Assembly: GCA_964016885.1 (NCBI GenBank)
Contig: OZ024746.1
Span: forward strand, 101,445,089 to 101,509,088
DNA from: Eledone cirrhosa
Taxonomy: Eukaryota > Mollusca > Cephalopoda > Octopoda > Eledonidae
Direction of reading: 5' to 3'
DNA: 64,000 bases
Positions 45,317 through 57,348 of this stretch are shown here, one piece after another (position 1 is the stretch's first letter; every line of letters starts with the position of its first letter). Made by a program: the position numbers and the translations under genes. Under the pieces are notes generated by a model, which saw only the letters and a list, made by a program, of their open reading frames with translations, ran no database searches and was not told the origin of the DNA.

Positions 45317-45475
45317 TGAACTAATACAGAATTGGACTAATAGCAAAAGACTAAATTATTTTAAAATAAAAGAAATATTTACATATTACAAAATGGGAGA
45401 GAAAAAGAAAAAATACAATTAATTAGTGAAAGTAAGAGAAAGGAAGATGTGGCAGAGTTAGGTGGTATATCTCAC

Positions 45476-45542
45476 CTGGCAGACAATGGTGAAGGTATTG
45501 TTATGGAGAACAGCCAGTAACAGCCACTTGATGGGGTTCCTT
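45476..45542 (-). CDS. Candidate internal exon, 67 nt
   Basis: On the minus strand a consensus donor CAG/GTGAGA follows 45,476. The acceptor CCCACCTAAAG before 45,542 is weaker. The frame (one base plus 22 codons) reads RNPIKWLLLAVLHN and FTIVCQ, hydrophobic with a possible membrane-segment character, while the other frames are less convincing or stop. It lies between the 24-bp and 43-bp arrays. The protein is not recognised. Confidence 0.3.
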
Positions 45543-45572
45543 CTTTAGGTGGGATACACTCCTCTCAAGGTC

Positions 45573-46921
45573 TCAACTATGATCAGTAGTTCAGAGACAG
45601 GGGACACTCAAGGTCTCAACTATGATCAGTAGTTCAGAAACAGGGGACACTTAAGGTCTCAACTATGATCAGTAGTTCAGAGACAGGGGACACTCAAGGT
45701 CTCAACTATGATCAGTAGTTCAGAGACAGGGGACACTTAAGGTCTCAACTATGATCAGTAGTTCAGAGACAGGGGACACTCAAAGTCTCAACTATGATCA
45801 GTAGTTCAGAGACAGGGGACACTTAAGGTCTCAACTATGATCAGTAGTTCAGAGACAGGGGACACTCAAAGTCTCAACTATGATCAGTAGTTCAGAGACA
45901 GGGGACACTTAAGGTCTCAACTATGATCAGTAGTTCAGAGACAGGGGACACTCAAAGTCTCAACTATGATCAGTAGTTCAGAGACAGGGGACACTTAAGG
46001 TCTCAACTATGATCAGTAGTTCAGAGACAGGGGACACTCAAAGTCTCAACTATGATCAGTAGTTCAGAGACAGGGGACACTTAAGGTCTCAACTATGATC
46101 AGTAGTTCAGAGACAGGGGACACTCAAAGTCTCAACTATGATCAGTAGTTCAGAGACAGGGGACACTTAAGGTCTCAACTATGATCAGTAGTTCAGAGAC
46201 AGGGGACACTCAAAGTCTCAACTATGATCAGTAGTTCAGAGACAGGGGACACTTAAGGTCTCAACTATGATCAGTAGTTCAGAGACAGGGGACACTCAAA
46301 GTCTCAACTATGATCAGTAGTTCAGAGACAGGGGACACTTAAGGTCTCAACTATGATCAGTAGTTCAGAGACAGGGGACACTCAAAGTCTCAACTATGAT
46401 CAGTAGTTCAGAGACAGGGGACACTTAAGGTCTCAACTATGATCAGTAGTTCAGAGACAGGGGACACTCAAAGTCTCAACTATGATCAGTAGTTCAGAGA
46501 CAGGGGACACTTAAGGTCTCAACTATGATCAGTAGTTCAGAGACAGGGGACACTCAAAGTCTCAACTATGATCAGTAGTTCAGAGACAGGGGACACTTAA
46601 GGTCTCAACTATGATCAGTAGTTCAGAGACAGGGGACACTCAAAGTCTCAACTATGATCAGTAGTTCAGAGACAGGGGACACTTAAGGTCTCAACTATGA
46701 TCAGTAGTTCAGAGACAGGGGACACTCAAAGTCTCAACTATGATCAGAAGTTCAGAGACAGGGGACACTTAAGGTCTCAACTATGATCAGTAGTTCAGAG
46801 ACAGGGGACACTTAAAGTCTCAACTATGATCAGTAGTTCAGAGACAGGGGACACTTAAGGTCTCAACTATGATCAGTAGTTCAGAGACAGGGGACACTTA
46901 AGGTCTCAACTATGATCAGTA
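45573..46921. repeat. 43-bp array with alternating units, about 31 copies
   Basis: The unit is GGTCTCAACTATGATCAGTA, GTTCAGAGACAGGGGACACT, plus three bases. Junctions CTCAAAG and CTTAAGG alternate almost strictly, so the real period is 86 bp for most of the array. The two ends break the alternation. Confidence 0.97.
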
Positions 46922-46989
46922 TGAAAAGGATGACTATAGATCTTATTTGGTCTGAAACACTGCACCGAGTCTATGACAAATATATTTAT

Positions 46990-47256
46990 TTATACTGTAA
47001 AGTGGTCGTGTAGGTGTCACAACACAAAGCACCCAGTCCACACTGTAAAGTGGTCATGTAGGTGTCATGACAAAAAGCACCCAGTACTCGCTGTAAATCT
47101 AGTTGGCATTGGGAAGGGCATCCAGCTGTAGAAACCAAGTCAGAAACAGTTGTATATGAGTAAGACACGATCATCTGACCCAACTTGCCTCTAATGGGAC
47201 AACCCATCTAACCCATGCTAGCGTGGAAAATGGATGTTAAATAATGATGATGATAT
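46990..47256 (+). repeat. SINE 3' half with internal duplication
   Basis: The segment CTGTAAAGTGGTCGTGTAGG, TGTCAC, AAAGCACCCAGT is present twice in tandem, then GGGAAGGGCATCCAGCTGTA and ACCCATGCTAGCGTGGAAAA with a GATGATGAT tail. The A/B-box head is absent. Confidence 0.85.
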
Positions 47257-47546
47257 ATAAATAGAGTTCAATCAACAAAAGCAGTGGGAGCACGGTATAA
47301 TTAACAGGTGTTTCATTAGGTTAGAAGGATTAAGTTTAGGTTTTTGTAAATATTTTGGGCACTGAACAGATGAACTGACAGTGTATCGTTGATTCCAGCA
47401 ACAACCAGCGTGGTGTGGGTAAGGGGCTCAGTAACAACCAGCGCGGTCTGGGCAAGGGACCCAATATTATTGATGACAAACAGAACCTGAATGCTAATTA
47501 AAATAACCATTTGACATCATCTTAGTAATTTATGTTCCCAAATTAA

Positions 47547-48260
47547 CCCTAAAGCATCTGTCTCCGGCCAGAATTCTCTCACGCCTTTCTACTCAAACTG
47601 GCTGTAACCTGCCACTCATACTGATGTTATGGTATTGTTCCCAAAATAAATAATATCAAAATTTCATAGATTCGATATTATGTGAGATAACTAAGTAAGG
47701 TAAAGTCTTTACTGTGAAAATACAATAGTATATATGGAGTAATGTAAATGTTATGAGATATTTTGTGAGTTAAAGCCTTTACTGTGAAAATACAATAGTA
47801 TATATAGAGTAATGTAAATGTTATGTGCGATATTATGTGAGGTAAAGCCTTTACTGTGAAAATACAATAGTATATATAGAGTAATGTAAATGTTATGTGA
47901 GGTATTATGTGAGGTAAAGCCTTTACTGTGAAAATACAATAGTATATATAGAGTAATGTAAATGTTATGTGCGATATTATGTGAGGTTAAGCCTTTACTG
48001 TGAAAATACAATAGTATATATAGAGTAATGTAAATGTTATGTGAGATATTATGTAAGGTAAAGCCTCTACTGTGAAAATATAATAGTATATATAGAGTAA
48101 TGTAAATGTTATGTGAGATATTATGTGAGGTAAAGCCTTTACTGTGAAAATACAATAGTATATATAGAGTAATGTAAATGTTATGTGAGATATTATGTGA
48201 GGTAAAGCCTTTACTGTGACAGTACAATAGTATATATAGAGTAATGTAAATGGTAATGGG
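47547..48260. mobile_element. piggyBac-like MITE with internal 72-bp array
   Basis: Flanking TTAA (47,543-47,546 and 48,261-48,264) and ends CCCTAAAGCAT and, reversed, CCCATTACCAT suggest a piggyBac-type element of about 714 bp. The left end continues with GGCCAGAATTCTCTCAC as at 2.75 and 29.64 kb. From about 47,690 to 48,245 the interior is eight units of 72 bp (TATTATGTGAGGTAAAGCCT, TTACTGTGAAAATACAATAG, TATATAGAGTAATGTAAATG). The 158-codon minus frame here is a repeat product. Confidence 0.65.
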
Positions 48261-48391
48261 TTAAGTAATAATTTCTTAAATCATAAATTTCTTAAATTTT
48301 CATTTCATGGAAATATGCAAAAGATTTTTATTTTCAGAAATATGACTAATTACTTTATTATATTGTTATACTTTATTTTATATATACTTAG

Positions 48392-48571
48392 TCCAGTAAA
48401 TACGATGGCTGGGAGACCCCTTTAGGAACTTATATGTCTGCCGGGTGCACGAGCAGAAGAACGTGTTTATCCTGCCGGCATATCACAAAATCGAATTTCA
48501 TCGGAGGATACTGTTCTCATAACAACAACAAATGCATGAATTACATCTTGATTGCATGGGAGAACCGTTAA
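48392..48571 (+). CDS. Candidate terminal exon, cysteine-rich
   Basis: After the acceptor TTTTATATATACTTAG (ending 48,391), 59 codons run in phase 0 to a TAA at 48,569-48,571. The product contains YDGWETPLGTYMSAGC, TCLSC, GGYCSHNNNKC and ends ILIAWENR. It has five Cys in 31 residues, which suggests a disulfide-bonded extracellular segment. A polyadenylation signal AATAAA follows at 48,585-48,590. The first in-frame codon upstream of the acceptor is TAG, so the exon cannot extend without splicing. It is markedly more GC-rich than its flanks. The family is not recognised and the upstream exons were not found. This is the best host coding candidate on the plus strand. Confidence 0.5.
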   Translation, partial: SSKYDGWETPLGTYMSAGCTSRRTCLSCRHITKSNFIGGYCSHNNNKCMNYILIAWENR

Positions 48572-48584
48572 AATAATTATAATG

Positions 48585-48590
48585 AATAAA
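48585..48590 (+). promoter_or_regulatory. Polyadenylation signal AATAAA
   Basis: Canonical hexamer 13 bases after the stop codon of the cysteine-rich exon candidate. Confidence 0.4.
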
Positions 48591-48648
48591 CGATTTATGT
48601 AACATCAGCATCTTTCTTAATATTATTATTATACTAAATCTCAAGGGC

Positions 48649-48838
48649 AGTGGATTGGCTGTATCGGTGGAGCGTCAGACACCATGCTTTGCAGCATAGA
48701 GTTACGGCCCTTTATGTTCTGAGTTCAAATCCCTCCGAGGTTAACTTTGCCTTTCATCCTTACAGTGTCGATAAAATAAAGAACCAGTAATACACTGGGA
48801 TAATTGCTGGCCTTGTGCCAAAAGTAGAAACATTTATT
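48649..48838 (+). repeat. tRNA-derived SINE, near full length
   Basis: GCAGTGGATTGGCTGTATCG, GTGGAGCGTCAGAC, box B GAGTTCAAATCCCTCC, GAGGTTAACTTTGCC, AATACACTGGGATAATTGCT, GGCCTTGTGCC. The most complete 5' tRNA-like head of this type in the window. Confidence 0.9.
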
Positions 48839-48849
48839 ATACTGAATCT

Positions 48850-50025
<1,176 letters not shown>

Positions 50026-50204
50026 AAAATAAATTATTACCATGTTTTTGTAATCCATCTGATTTCTGAATATTAACCCTTCTTAAAAGCTCCATTGAAA
50101 TAAACACACTGACTAGAAGATGAAAGATGCTTTTACTAAATGACTATCACATCAAACTGTCTGACATTCTTTGTGTGGGCCTAAACCCACACCTTATCCT
50201 GTAG

Positions 50205-50296
50205 TAAAGGAAAAAGAAGTACTTGAAAAACTAAAAGGAAATGAAGTATATGCCAAAATCACGAAGCTGGCTTATGGAAAAGGAAGAAAAATGTAA
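50205..50296 (+). CDS. Candidate terminal exon (weak)
   Basis: TTATCCTGTAG is a possible acceptor. The frame reads KEKEVLEKLKGNEVYAKITK then LAYGKGRKM and stops at 50,294-50,296, with AATAAA at 50,353. The frame is also open upstream of the acceptor back to 50,165 (CGPKPTPYPVV), so the left limit is unclear. Lys-rich. Not recognised. Confidence 0.25.
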
Positions 50297-50920
50297 ACTG
50301 ATTGTCTGTATTGTTTTATTATTAAACTTTAATTCTGGAGTATCTTTCAACCAATAAAAATAACTTTCAGTTTTCTAAGTTTATCATCAAAATATACTGT
50401 ATTGAGATTGTTGGTAAAGCTACAATAAACTAGTGTTTAGTGGAAAAGGAACTGAAAGAGAGTTTGTCATAGCTTGGATGTTCTCACCGCTTTAGACAAG
50501 ACAAGACATTTCAACAGCTTTACACTAAAGACAAAGCTATTTTAAAAAAACCAAACAACATTTCTTTGGTTGGTTTGAATAGTGTGAGGGTCAATGACCA
50601 TATCTTTATAAAAGATCTCTTCAACTGAAGTCAAGTTGTTACAGATTAAAGATTTCAGTGTATGAGAAAGAAAGTATCTTTTATGTGCTGTAAGTTCTGG
50701 GGGCAAAATGTTTAGGGAGAATGTTTAACACTGTGTGCGTAATATCTTTATAATACATCAGCACTCATAATTATCATTTTACACCTGCTTTTCAATGCTG
50801 GCATGGGTTGGACAAGTTGTTATTGACATAATTAGTGGATTAATCAAGAATTCATTTATATATTATTTAGATACTAAAACACTATAGAATCACTCATTTC
50901 ATCATAATTCTAACTGAAGT
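50297..50920. other. Spacer
   Basis: A short SINE-tail relic (TTTACACCTGCTTTTCAATG) sits at about 50,778. Nothing else was recognised. Confidence 0.4.
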
Positions 50921-50924
50921 ACGT

Positions 50925-51132
50925 ACTAACTGTAGTACATACTAATTGTAGTACATACTAGCTGAAGTACATACTAACTGAAGTATATACTAACTGAAGT
51001 AAATACTACTGAAGTACATACTAACTGAAGTGCGTACTAACTGAAGTACATACTAACTGAAGTACATACTAACTGAAGTAAATACTACTGAAGTACATAC
51101 TAGCTGAAGTACATACTAACTGTAGTACATAC
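50925..51132. repeat. 16-bp minisatellite, about 13 copies
   Basis: Units ACTAACTGAAGTACAT with TGTAGT, AGCTG and shortened ACTACTG variants. Confidence 0.9.
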
Positions 51133-51655
51133 TTTGGACTAAATAGTGATATGAATATTGATGGTGTAATGAAGTTGATTGGATATTGATTTATACGAAG
51201 CATTTAGTGCTGCTATTTCTAGTGTGTTCAGAGACCACATGAAGGCTCTCTCTTTGGTTTGTTTGTAGTGTTTAACTCTCTGCCCATCCCTTCTCAATTA
51301 AATGTTATCAAACATATTTATGATTGAAGGCATTCCAACTGTAACCATCCTGACTTTATCATATTACACTTGGTCATCCATGGCAGCTGGAAGTCTCCCC
51401 CTATACAGACAGCAAGACTAGTAAAACAAATTTGATGTTTGGAATTCAAGACATACAATGCCAGCTGATGTTTAAACTTTTGAAACATCATCATAGACTA
51501 CAACTTTACACATATACAAGAGTTAACAAGGAAGCCCCTATATAATTGCTTTGCATCAGTCAAATCTCTCCTCCTCCCACTAAAATTAGACAATGTAGTT
51601 GCTGATATAGGATGGTCAAGTCTGGATCCCCTTTAATCATAGGTTTGACCAATGA
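51133..51655. other. Spacer
   Basis: Contains a dispersed-repeat piece (TTTAATCATAGGTTTGACCA, about 51,633). No gene. Confidence 0.4.
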
Positions 51656-51885
51656 GGACTGACTTGTGGTTTAAGAAGAGACAGTAACATATCACATTGG
51701 CTGTATGTCTGTATTGATGAGGACTTGGGACTTAAGACAGTAACATATCACATTGGCTGTATGTCTGTATTGATGAGGACTTGGGACTTAAGACAGTAAC
51801 ATATCACATTGGCTGTATGTCTGTATTGATGAGGACTTGGGACTTAAGACAGTAACATATCACATTGGCTGTATGTCTGTAGTAA
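51656..51885. repeat. 56-bp tandem repeat, four copies
   Basis: The unit TGATGAGGACTTGGGACTTA, AGACAGTAACATATCACATT, GGCTGTATGTCTGTAT starts at 51,715, 51,771 and 51,827; a partial copy precedes. Confidence 0.93.
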
Positions 51886-52390
51886 TACATTTTCCTAGAT
51901 AGAACATCCTGTTTTTAGCCCATTACTCTAGTTACACATCCTTTAACACACATCTGTATATAATTCATAGCCAAGATGATAGTATTCAATGTCTTCAGAT
52001 AATTGCAAACATGTATAACATATTTCATCTGAAATATATAGCAAGATTATTATTCATTTTCTAATTAATTCCAAATTTTCAGATTTAAAAAAGAAATTAA
52101 AAGTTGCTTTAAAGATTTCTAAAAGTTTTTAAAACCCTTTTGACACCAACTTTTTCATTCATACATTTTACATAAATATATACACTTTAAAGTAAATAAT
52201 ATTTTAACATAGAACCAGGATCAGTTTCATATCATTTGGTATTGTAAATGTTAAAACAACTGAGTATGATTTAATAGAGGTTTGGGTGTTACTTCTAGCA
52301 GATCAAGAACATCTGTAGATTTGTTAAATTTATAATTTATGACATACTTCGTTTTTGCATTTGTTTTGCAGGATTCTTGAAGTGAAATTG
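51886..52390. other. AT-rich spacer
   Basis: No feature recognised. Confidence 0.35.
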
Positions 52391-52570
52391 TAACAGATAT
52401 TGTTATACTTTGGTAGGGTCATGTTGCCAAAAAGCACACACACACCTGTTTATTTTCTCTTCAGTTTTAGCATTAGTTATGTAACTAATGATAAAACTGA
52501 AGTGAAACTCAACTGGTGTGTGTGTTTTTATTGGCAACATGAGCCTATCAAAGTATAACAATATCTATAA
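52391..52570. mobile_element. Foldback, about 85-bp arms
   Basis: The left arm from 52,396 (GATATTGTTATACTTTGGTA, TCATGTTGCCAA, CTTCAGTTTTA) pairs with the right arm ending 52,565 (CTTCAGTTTTA reversed, TTGGCAACATGA, CAAAGTATAACAATATC). The centre is ATTAGTTA/TAACTAAT with a TG spacer. CA and TG runs pair within the arms. It could be a MITE or a long RNA hairpin. No target-site duplication was identified. Confidence 0.75.
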
Positions 52571-52944
52571 CATAGCAAGTTGGATACAGTATAGTCTTAG
52601 TTCCTGTTATTTCTGCTGGATGATAATGATGAAGGTGGTGGTCACATTAATGACATTGATCACAATGATGATGATCATCATAGAGATATTATTACTATTA
52701 AAAGGTAACCAACCAATATCTAAATATATATTACAGTTTGTAGTATGAAGTCTTATCGTAAAGAAGTGATTTAAGTAAAAATGGTATCAGGATATCAGAA
52801 ATTACTTAAAACTCTTAATTAAAGTAACCCATGCTAGCATTGAAGGTGAACATTAAATGGTGGTGGTGGTGAAGATGGTGATGTTGATGATGATAATGAT
52901 CATATACACACACACGAGTGTAAATCCTAACTGATATTACTGTT
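52571..52944. other. Spacer with SINE tail relic
   Basis: ACCCATGCTAGCATTGAAGG and a GGTGGTGGTG/GATGATGATG tail at about 52,826-52,902. Otherwise featureless. Confidence 0.45.
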
Positions 52945-54125
52945 GTAGAATGTGGTGTATATTGTAGTGTATATATATCCTACTGTAGTAGAGTCTAGTG
53001 TATATTGTAGTGTATATTGTAGTATATATATATATCCTACTGTAGTAGAGTCTAGTGTATATTGTAGTATATATATATATCCTACTGTAGTAGAGTGCGG
53101 TGTATATTGTAGTGTATATTGTAGTGTATATATACCCTACTGTAGTAGAGTCTAGTGTATATTGTAGTTTATAAATACCCTACTGTAGTAGAGTGTGGTG
53201 TATATTGTAGTGTATATATACCCTACTGTAGTAGAGTCTAGTGTATATTGTAGTTTATAAATACCCTACTGTAGGAGAGTGCGGTGTATATTGTAGTGTA
53301 TATATATCCTACTGTAGTAGAGTGTGGTGTATATTGTAGTGTATATATACCCTACTGTAGTAGAATGTAGTGTATATTGTAGTGTATATATATCCTACTG
53401 TAGTAGAGTGTGGTGTATATTGTAGTGTATATATATATCCTACTGTAGTAGAGTGTGGTGTATATTGTAGTGTATATATATCCTACTGTAGTAGAGTGTG
53501 GTGTATATTGTAGTGTATATATATCCTACTGTAGTAGAGTGTGGTGTATATTGTAGTGTATATATATCCTACTGTAGTAGAGTGTAATGTATATTGTAGT
53601 GTATATATACCCTACTGTAGTAGAGTGTGGTGTATATTGTAGTTTATAAATACCCTACTGTAGGAGAGTGCGGTGTATATTGTAGTGTATATATATCCTA
53701 CTGTAGTAGAGTGTAGTGTATAGTGTAGTGTATATTGTAGTGTATATATATACCCTACTGTAGTAGAGTGTAGTGTATATTGTAGTGTATATATATCCTA
53801 CTGTAGTAGAGTGTATAGTGTACTGTATATTGTAGTGTATATATATCCTACTGTAGTAGAGTGTGGTGTATATTGTAGTGTATATATATCCTACTGTAGT
53901 AGAGTGTGGTGTATATTGTAGTGTATATATATGCTACTGTAGTAGAGTGTGGTGTATATTGTAGTGTATATATATCCTACTGTAGTAGAGTGTGGTGTAT
54001 ATTGTAGTGTATATATATGCTACTGTAGTAGAGTGTGGTGTATATTGTGGTGTATATATATCCTACTGTAGTAGAGTGTGGTGTATATTGTAGTGTATAT
54101 ATATCCTACTGTAGTAGATTGTGGT
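52945..54125. repeat. 43-bp minisatellite, about 27 copies
   Basis: Units TACTGTAGTAGAGTGTGGTG, TATATTGTAGTGTATATATA, TCC with TAAATACCC and GTCTAG variants. Lengths vary through the TA run. Confidence 0.95.
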
Positions 54126-54650
54126 GTATATATAAACAGATGGTTTAGTTTCTCTACTGAGCTATATAAACAGATGGTTTAGTTTCTCTATTGAGCTATA
54201 TAAACAGATGGTTTAGTTTCTCTACTGAGCTATATAAACAGATGTTTTAGTTTCTCTATTGAGCTATATAAACAGATGGTTTAGTTTCTCTACTGAGCTA
54301 TATAAACAGATGTTTTAGTTTCTCTACTGAGCTATATAAACAGATGGTTTAGTTTCTCTTTTGAGCTATATAAACAGATGGTTTAGTTTCTCTACTGAGC
54401 TATATAAACAGATGGTTTAGTTTCTCTACTGAGCTATATAAACAGATGTTTTAGTTTCTCTATTGAGCTATATAAACAGATGGTTTAGTTTCTCTACTGA
54501 GCTATATAAACAGATGTTTTAGTTTCTCTACTGAGCTATATAAACAGATGGTTTAGTTTCTCTTTTGAGCTATATAGACAGATGGTTTAGTTTCTCTACT
54601 GAGCTATATAAACAGATGGTTTAGTTTCTCTACTGAGCTATATAGACAGA
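54126..54650. repeat. 34-bp minisatellite, about 15 copies
   Basis: Units AAACAGATGGTTTAGTTTCT, CTACTGAGCTATAT. TTTTAG, TATTG and TTTTG variants show that a block of about six units (204 bp) is duplicated. Confidence 0.95.
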
Positions 54651-54801
54651 TGGCTCATCATAAATGTCAAACAACTTTGAAGAAGTTGTTTACCTTTGAA
54701 GCAGATGTTGATGATGACATGTAGGACAGAATGTATTTTATTACATTAGTTCAGATTTTCAGCACATATCTAGTTGTATAAAAAAGGATTGTTTTCTATA
54801 G

Positions 54802-55158
54802 CAGTGGTCGAAAACTGGTGGTCTAAGAGAAAATGTCGGTGGTCCACAGAAAAATTTTGACATTATTTCTAATTTTTATGATTTATTAGTAATATTCGGT
54901 TAAAATATATTTCATAAACCCCCCAAAAAATGTTTCTCCTCAAGTAAAGGACTAACATCCATGAAATAATTTTACACATATGTATCACCTATCGACAATA
55001 TGACACATATACGCTTCAGTATTGTTTAATAGAATAGAAGTTCCCTGATCATTATTTTACAAATGTATTTCTTTTTTTTAAATTCATATTAGTGGTTCGA
55101 GGGATTTAAAATTATGAATTTAGTGGTCCATGAGGTCCAAAAGAGTTGGCGACTGCTG
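54802..55158. mobile_element. hAT-type MITE, 357 bp
   Basis: A perfect 8-bp duplication TTCTATAG (54,794-54,801 and 55,159-55,166) flanks ends CAGTGGTCGAAAACTGG and, reversed, CAGCAGTCGCCAACTC. CAG-type ends with an 8-bp duplication define hAT-class elements. There is no ORF. GGTGGTCC motifs near both ends are the sub-terminal part. Confidence 0.9.
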
Positions 55159-55169
55159 TTCTATAGTGT

Positions 55170-56030
55170 TGCAAGATCAATTAAGCTGATACTAAAAAGC
55201 CATTTGGTGATATTTTCTGACACTACCGAGAGATCCTATTATAAAAAGAATTATTATTACCACGCTGCAGTCCCTTGTCCCTTTTAATCCCCACCCTTGG
55301 TCTTGGTATTTCTCTATCAGCTCATTTTCTTTTTCACTGCAATATCTCCATCTTTATATTGTTTTTGTGTACACTCTAATACTAACAGTCTCTTCTCTTT
55401 CACCACATAACACAGTAGTGAAATATCTTCTTTATTTATATTGCTTATTATTAGTTATGTCCTTCTGTCCTGCCCTTAAACCACCATTAGAGTGCCTTCT
55501 GTGGCTTTCTTCAATCCTCCTCTCTTAACTATTTCTAAAGATAGTGTTCTTGGAGAAAATTCAGGCATTTTCCTCCTTCAGTTTTTCTCTCCTACTTTTG
55601 ATATCTTCGTTTTCTTTTTCCAGTATTTATTTTTCTTTCTGTTTTTTCCACAGTTAATATTTAACTCCCCCACTCCAACACAACCAGATCTTTTCCACAG
55701 TTTATATATACACTCCCCTACTGCAACACAACCAGAACTTTTCCACCATTTTATATACAGCCTATTAATATCACTTTTCTTGTGAAACATTATACATTGT
55801 CAGCAACACTTTAGTTTTCCTATCAATATCTTGTAGTTGTTGAGTATTCCAGTTAATGATATTAGCACTGTAGTACATTATCAAGAAACTCGTGATACTT
55901 ATGATAAAACTTCTACTGTTCATCTGGAATTTATTATTTTCTTGGCTCTTCTTATAAATTTATTTTCACTTCTATCCTTCATTTTTGTCTTTTATGCTGT
56001 CAACTTCTAAAACAGATAACTATTATCATT
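55170..56030. other. Pyrimidine-rich spacer
   Basis: Two copies of an about 51-bp CCACAGTTTATATATACACT unit occur at 55,640-55,760. The 97-codon Phe-rich frame (55,492-55,785) has no recognisable domain. Confidence 0.4.
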
Positions 56031-56035
56031 ATTGT

Positions 56036-57090
56036 GTGTTGGCAGTAAATTACCCAGCCCATCTCTGTACAGTGTGTAGTGTTGGCAGTGAATTACCAAG
56101 CCCATCTCTGTACAGTGTGTAGTGTTGGCAGTGATTACCAAGCCCAGCTCTGTACAGTGTGTAGTGTTGGCAGTGAATTACCAAGCCCATCTCTGTACAG
56201 TGTGTAGTGTTGGCAGTGATTACCAAGCCCAGCTCTGTACAGTGTGTAATGTTGGCAGTGAATTACCAAGCCCATCTCTGTACAGTGTGTAGTGTTGGCA
56301 GTGAATTACCAAGCCCATCTCTGTACAGTGTGTAGTGTTGGCAGTGAATTACCAAGCCCATCTCTGTACAGTGTGTAGTGTTGGCAGTGATTACCAAGCC
56401 CAGCTCTGTACAGTGTGTAATGTTGGCAGTGAATTACCAAGCCCAGCTCTGTACAGTGTGTAATGTTGGCAGTGAATTACCAAGCCCAGCTCTGTACAGT
56501 TTGTAGTGTAGTGTAATGTTGGCAGTGAATTACCAAGCCCAGCTCTGTACAGTTTGTAGTGTAGTGTAATGTTGGCAGTGAATTACCAAGCCCAGCTCTG
56601 TACAGTTTGTAGTGTAGTGTAATGCTGGCAGTGAATTACCAAGCCCAGCTCTGTACAGTTTGTAGTGTAGTGTAATGTTGGCAGTGAATTACCAAGCCCA
56701 GCTCTGTACAGTTTGTAGTGTAGTGTAATGCTGGCAGTGAATTACCAAGCCCAGCTCTGTACAGTTTGTAGTGTAGTGTAATGCTGGCAGTGAATTACCA
56801 AGCCCAGCTCTGTACAGTTTGTAGTGTAGTGTAATGTTGGCAGTGAATTACCAAGCCCAGCTCTGTACAGTTTGTAGTGTAGTGTAATGCTGGCAGTGAA
56901 TTACCAAGCCCAGCTCTGTACAGTTTGTAGTGTAGTGTAATGCTGGCAGTGAATTACCAAGCCCAGCTCTGTACAGTTTGTAGTGTAGTGTAATGCTGGC
57001 AGTGAATTACCAAGCCCAGCTCTGTACAGTTTGTAGTGTAGTGTAATGCTGGCAGTGAATTACCAAGCCCAGCTCTGTACAGTGTGTCTG
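56036..57090. repeat. 44-bp to 53-bp minisatellite
   Basis: The first half is GTGTTGGCAGTGAATTACCA, AGCCCATCTCTGTACAGTGT, GTA units. From about 56,500 units gain GTAGTGTAAT and become 53 bp with CCCAGCTC and AGTTTG. The expanded form is the more homogeneous, so it is probably younger. Confidence 0.95.
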
Positions 57091-57099
57091 TAGTTTTGT

Positions 57100-57340
57100 G
57101 TTGAGAACAGCCTTTGCAATAAATGTAAAATTTGATAATTCACTGCCAACACAACACTGTGGCTGACGCACATGTATGTCTCTTCTTCCTCATATAAAGC
57201 TAGCACAAATTACCTCACTAAGGGAACCAGCACACTTTATGTCAGACAACTACATCATCATGTGCCAAAAAAAACCAAACCTCCAAAAGTATTTCATTGT
57301 TAACATTATCCCCAACCGACATTATCCACTACAACTAGCC
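57100..57340. other. Spacer
   Basis: No recognised gene. Confidence 0.4.
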
Positions 57341-57348
57341 ACAGTTTC

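Noticed and set aside
43475..45346. 623- and 633-codon ORFs as real proteins
   Set aside because: Unit length of 24 keeps frames open on both strands at once, the minus frame has no ATG outside the array, and variants show no codon-position bias that I can see.
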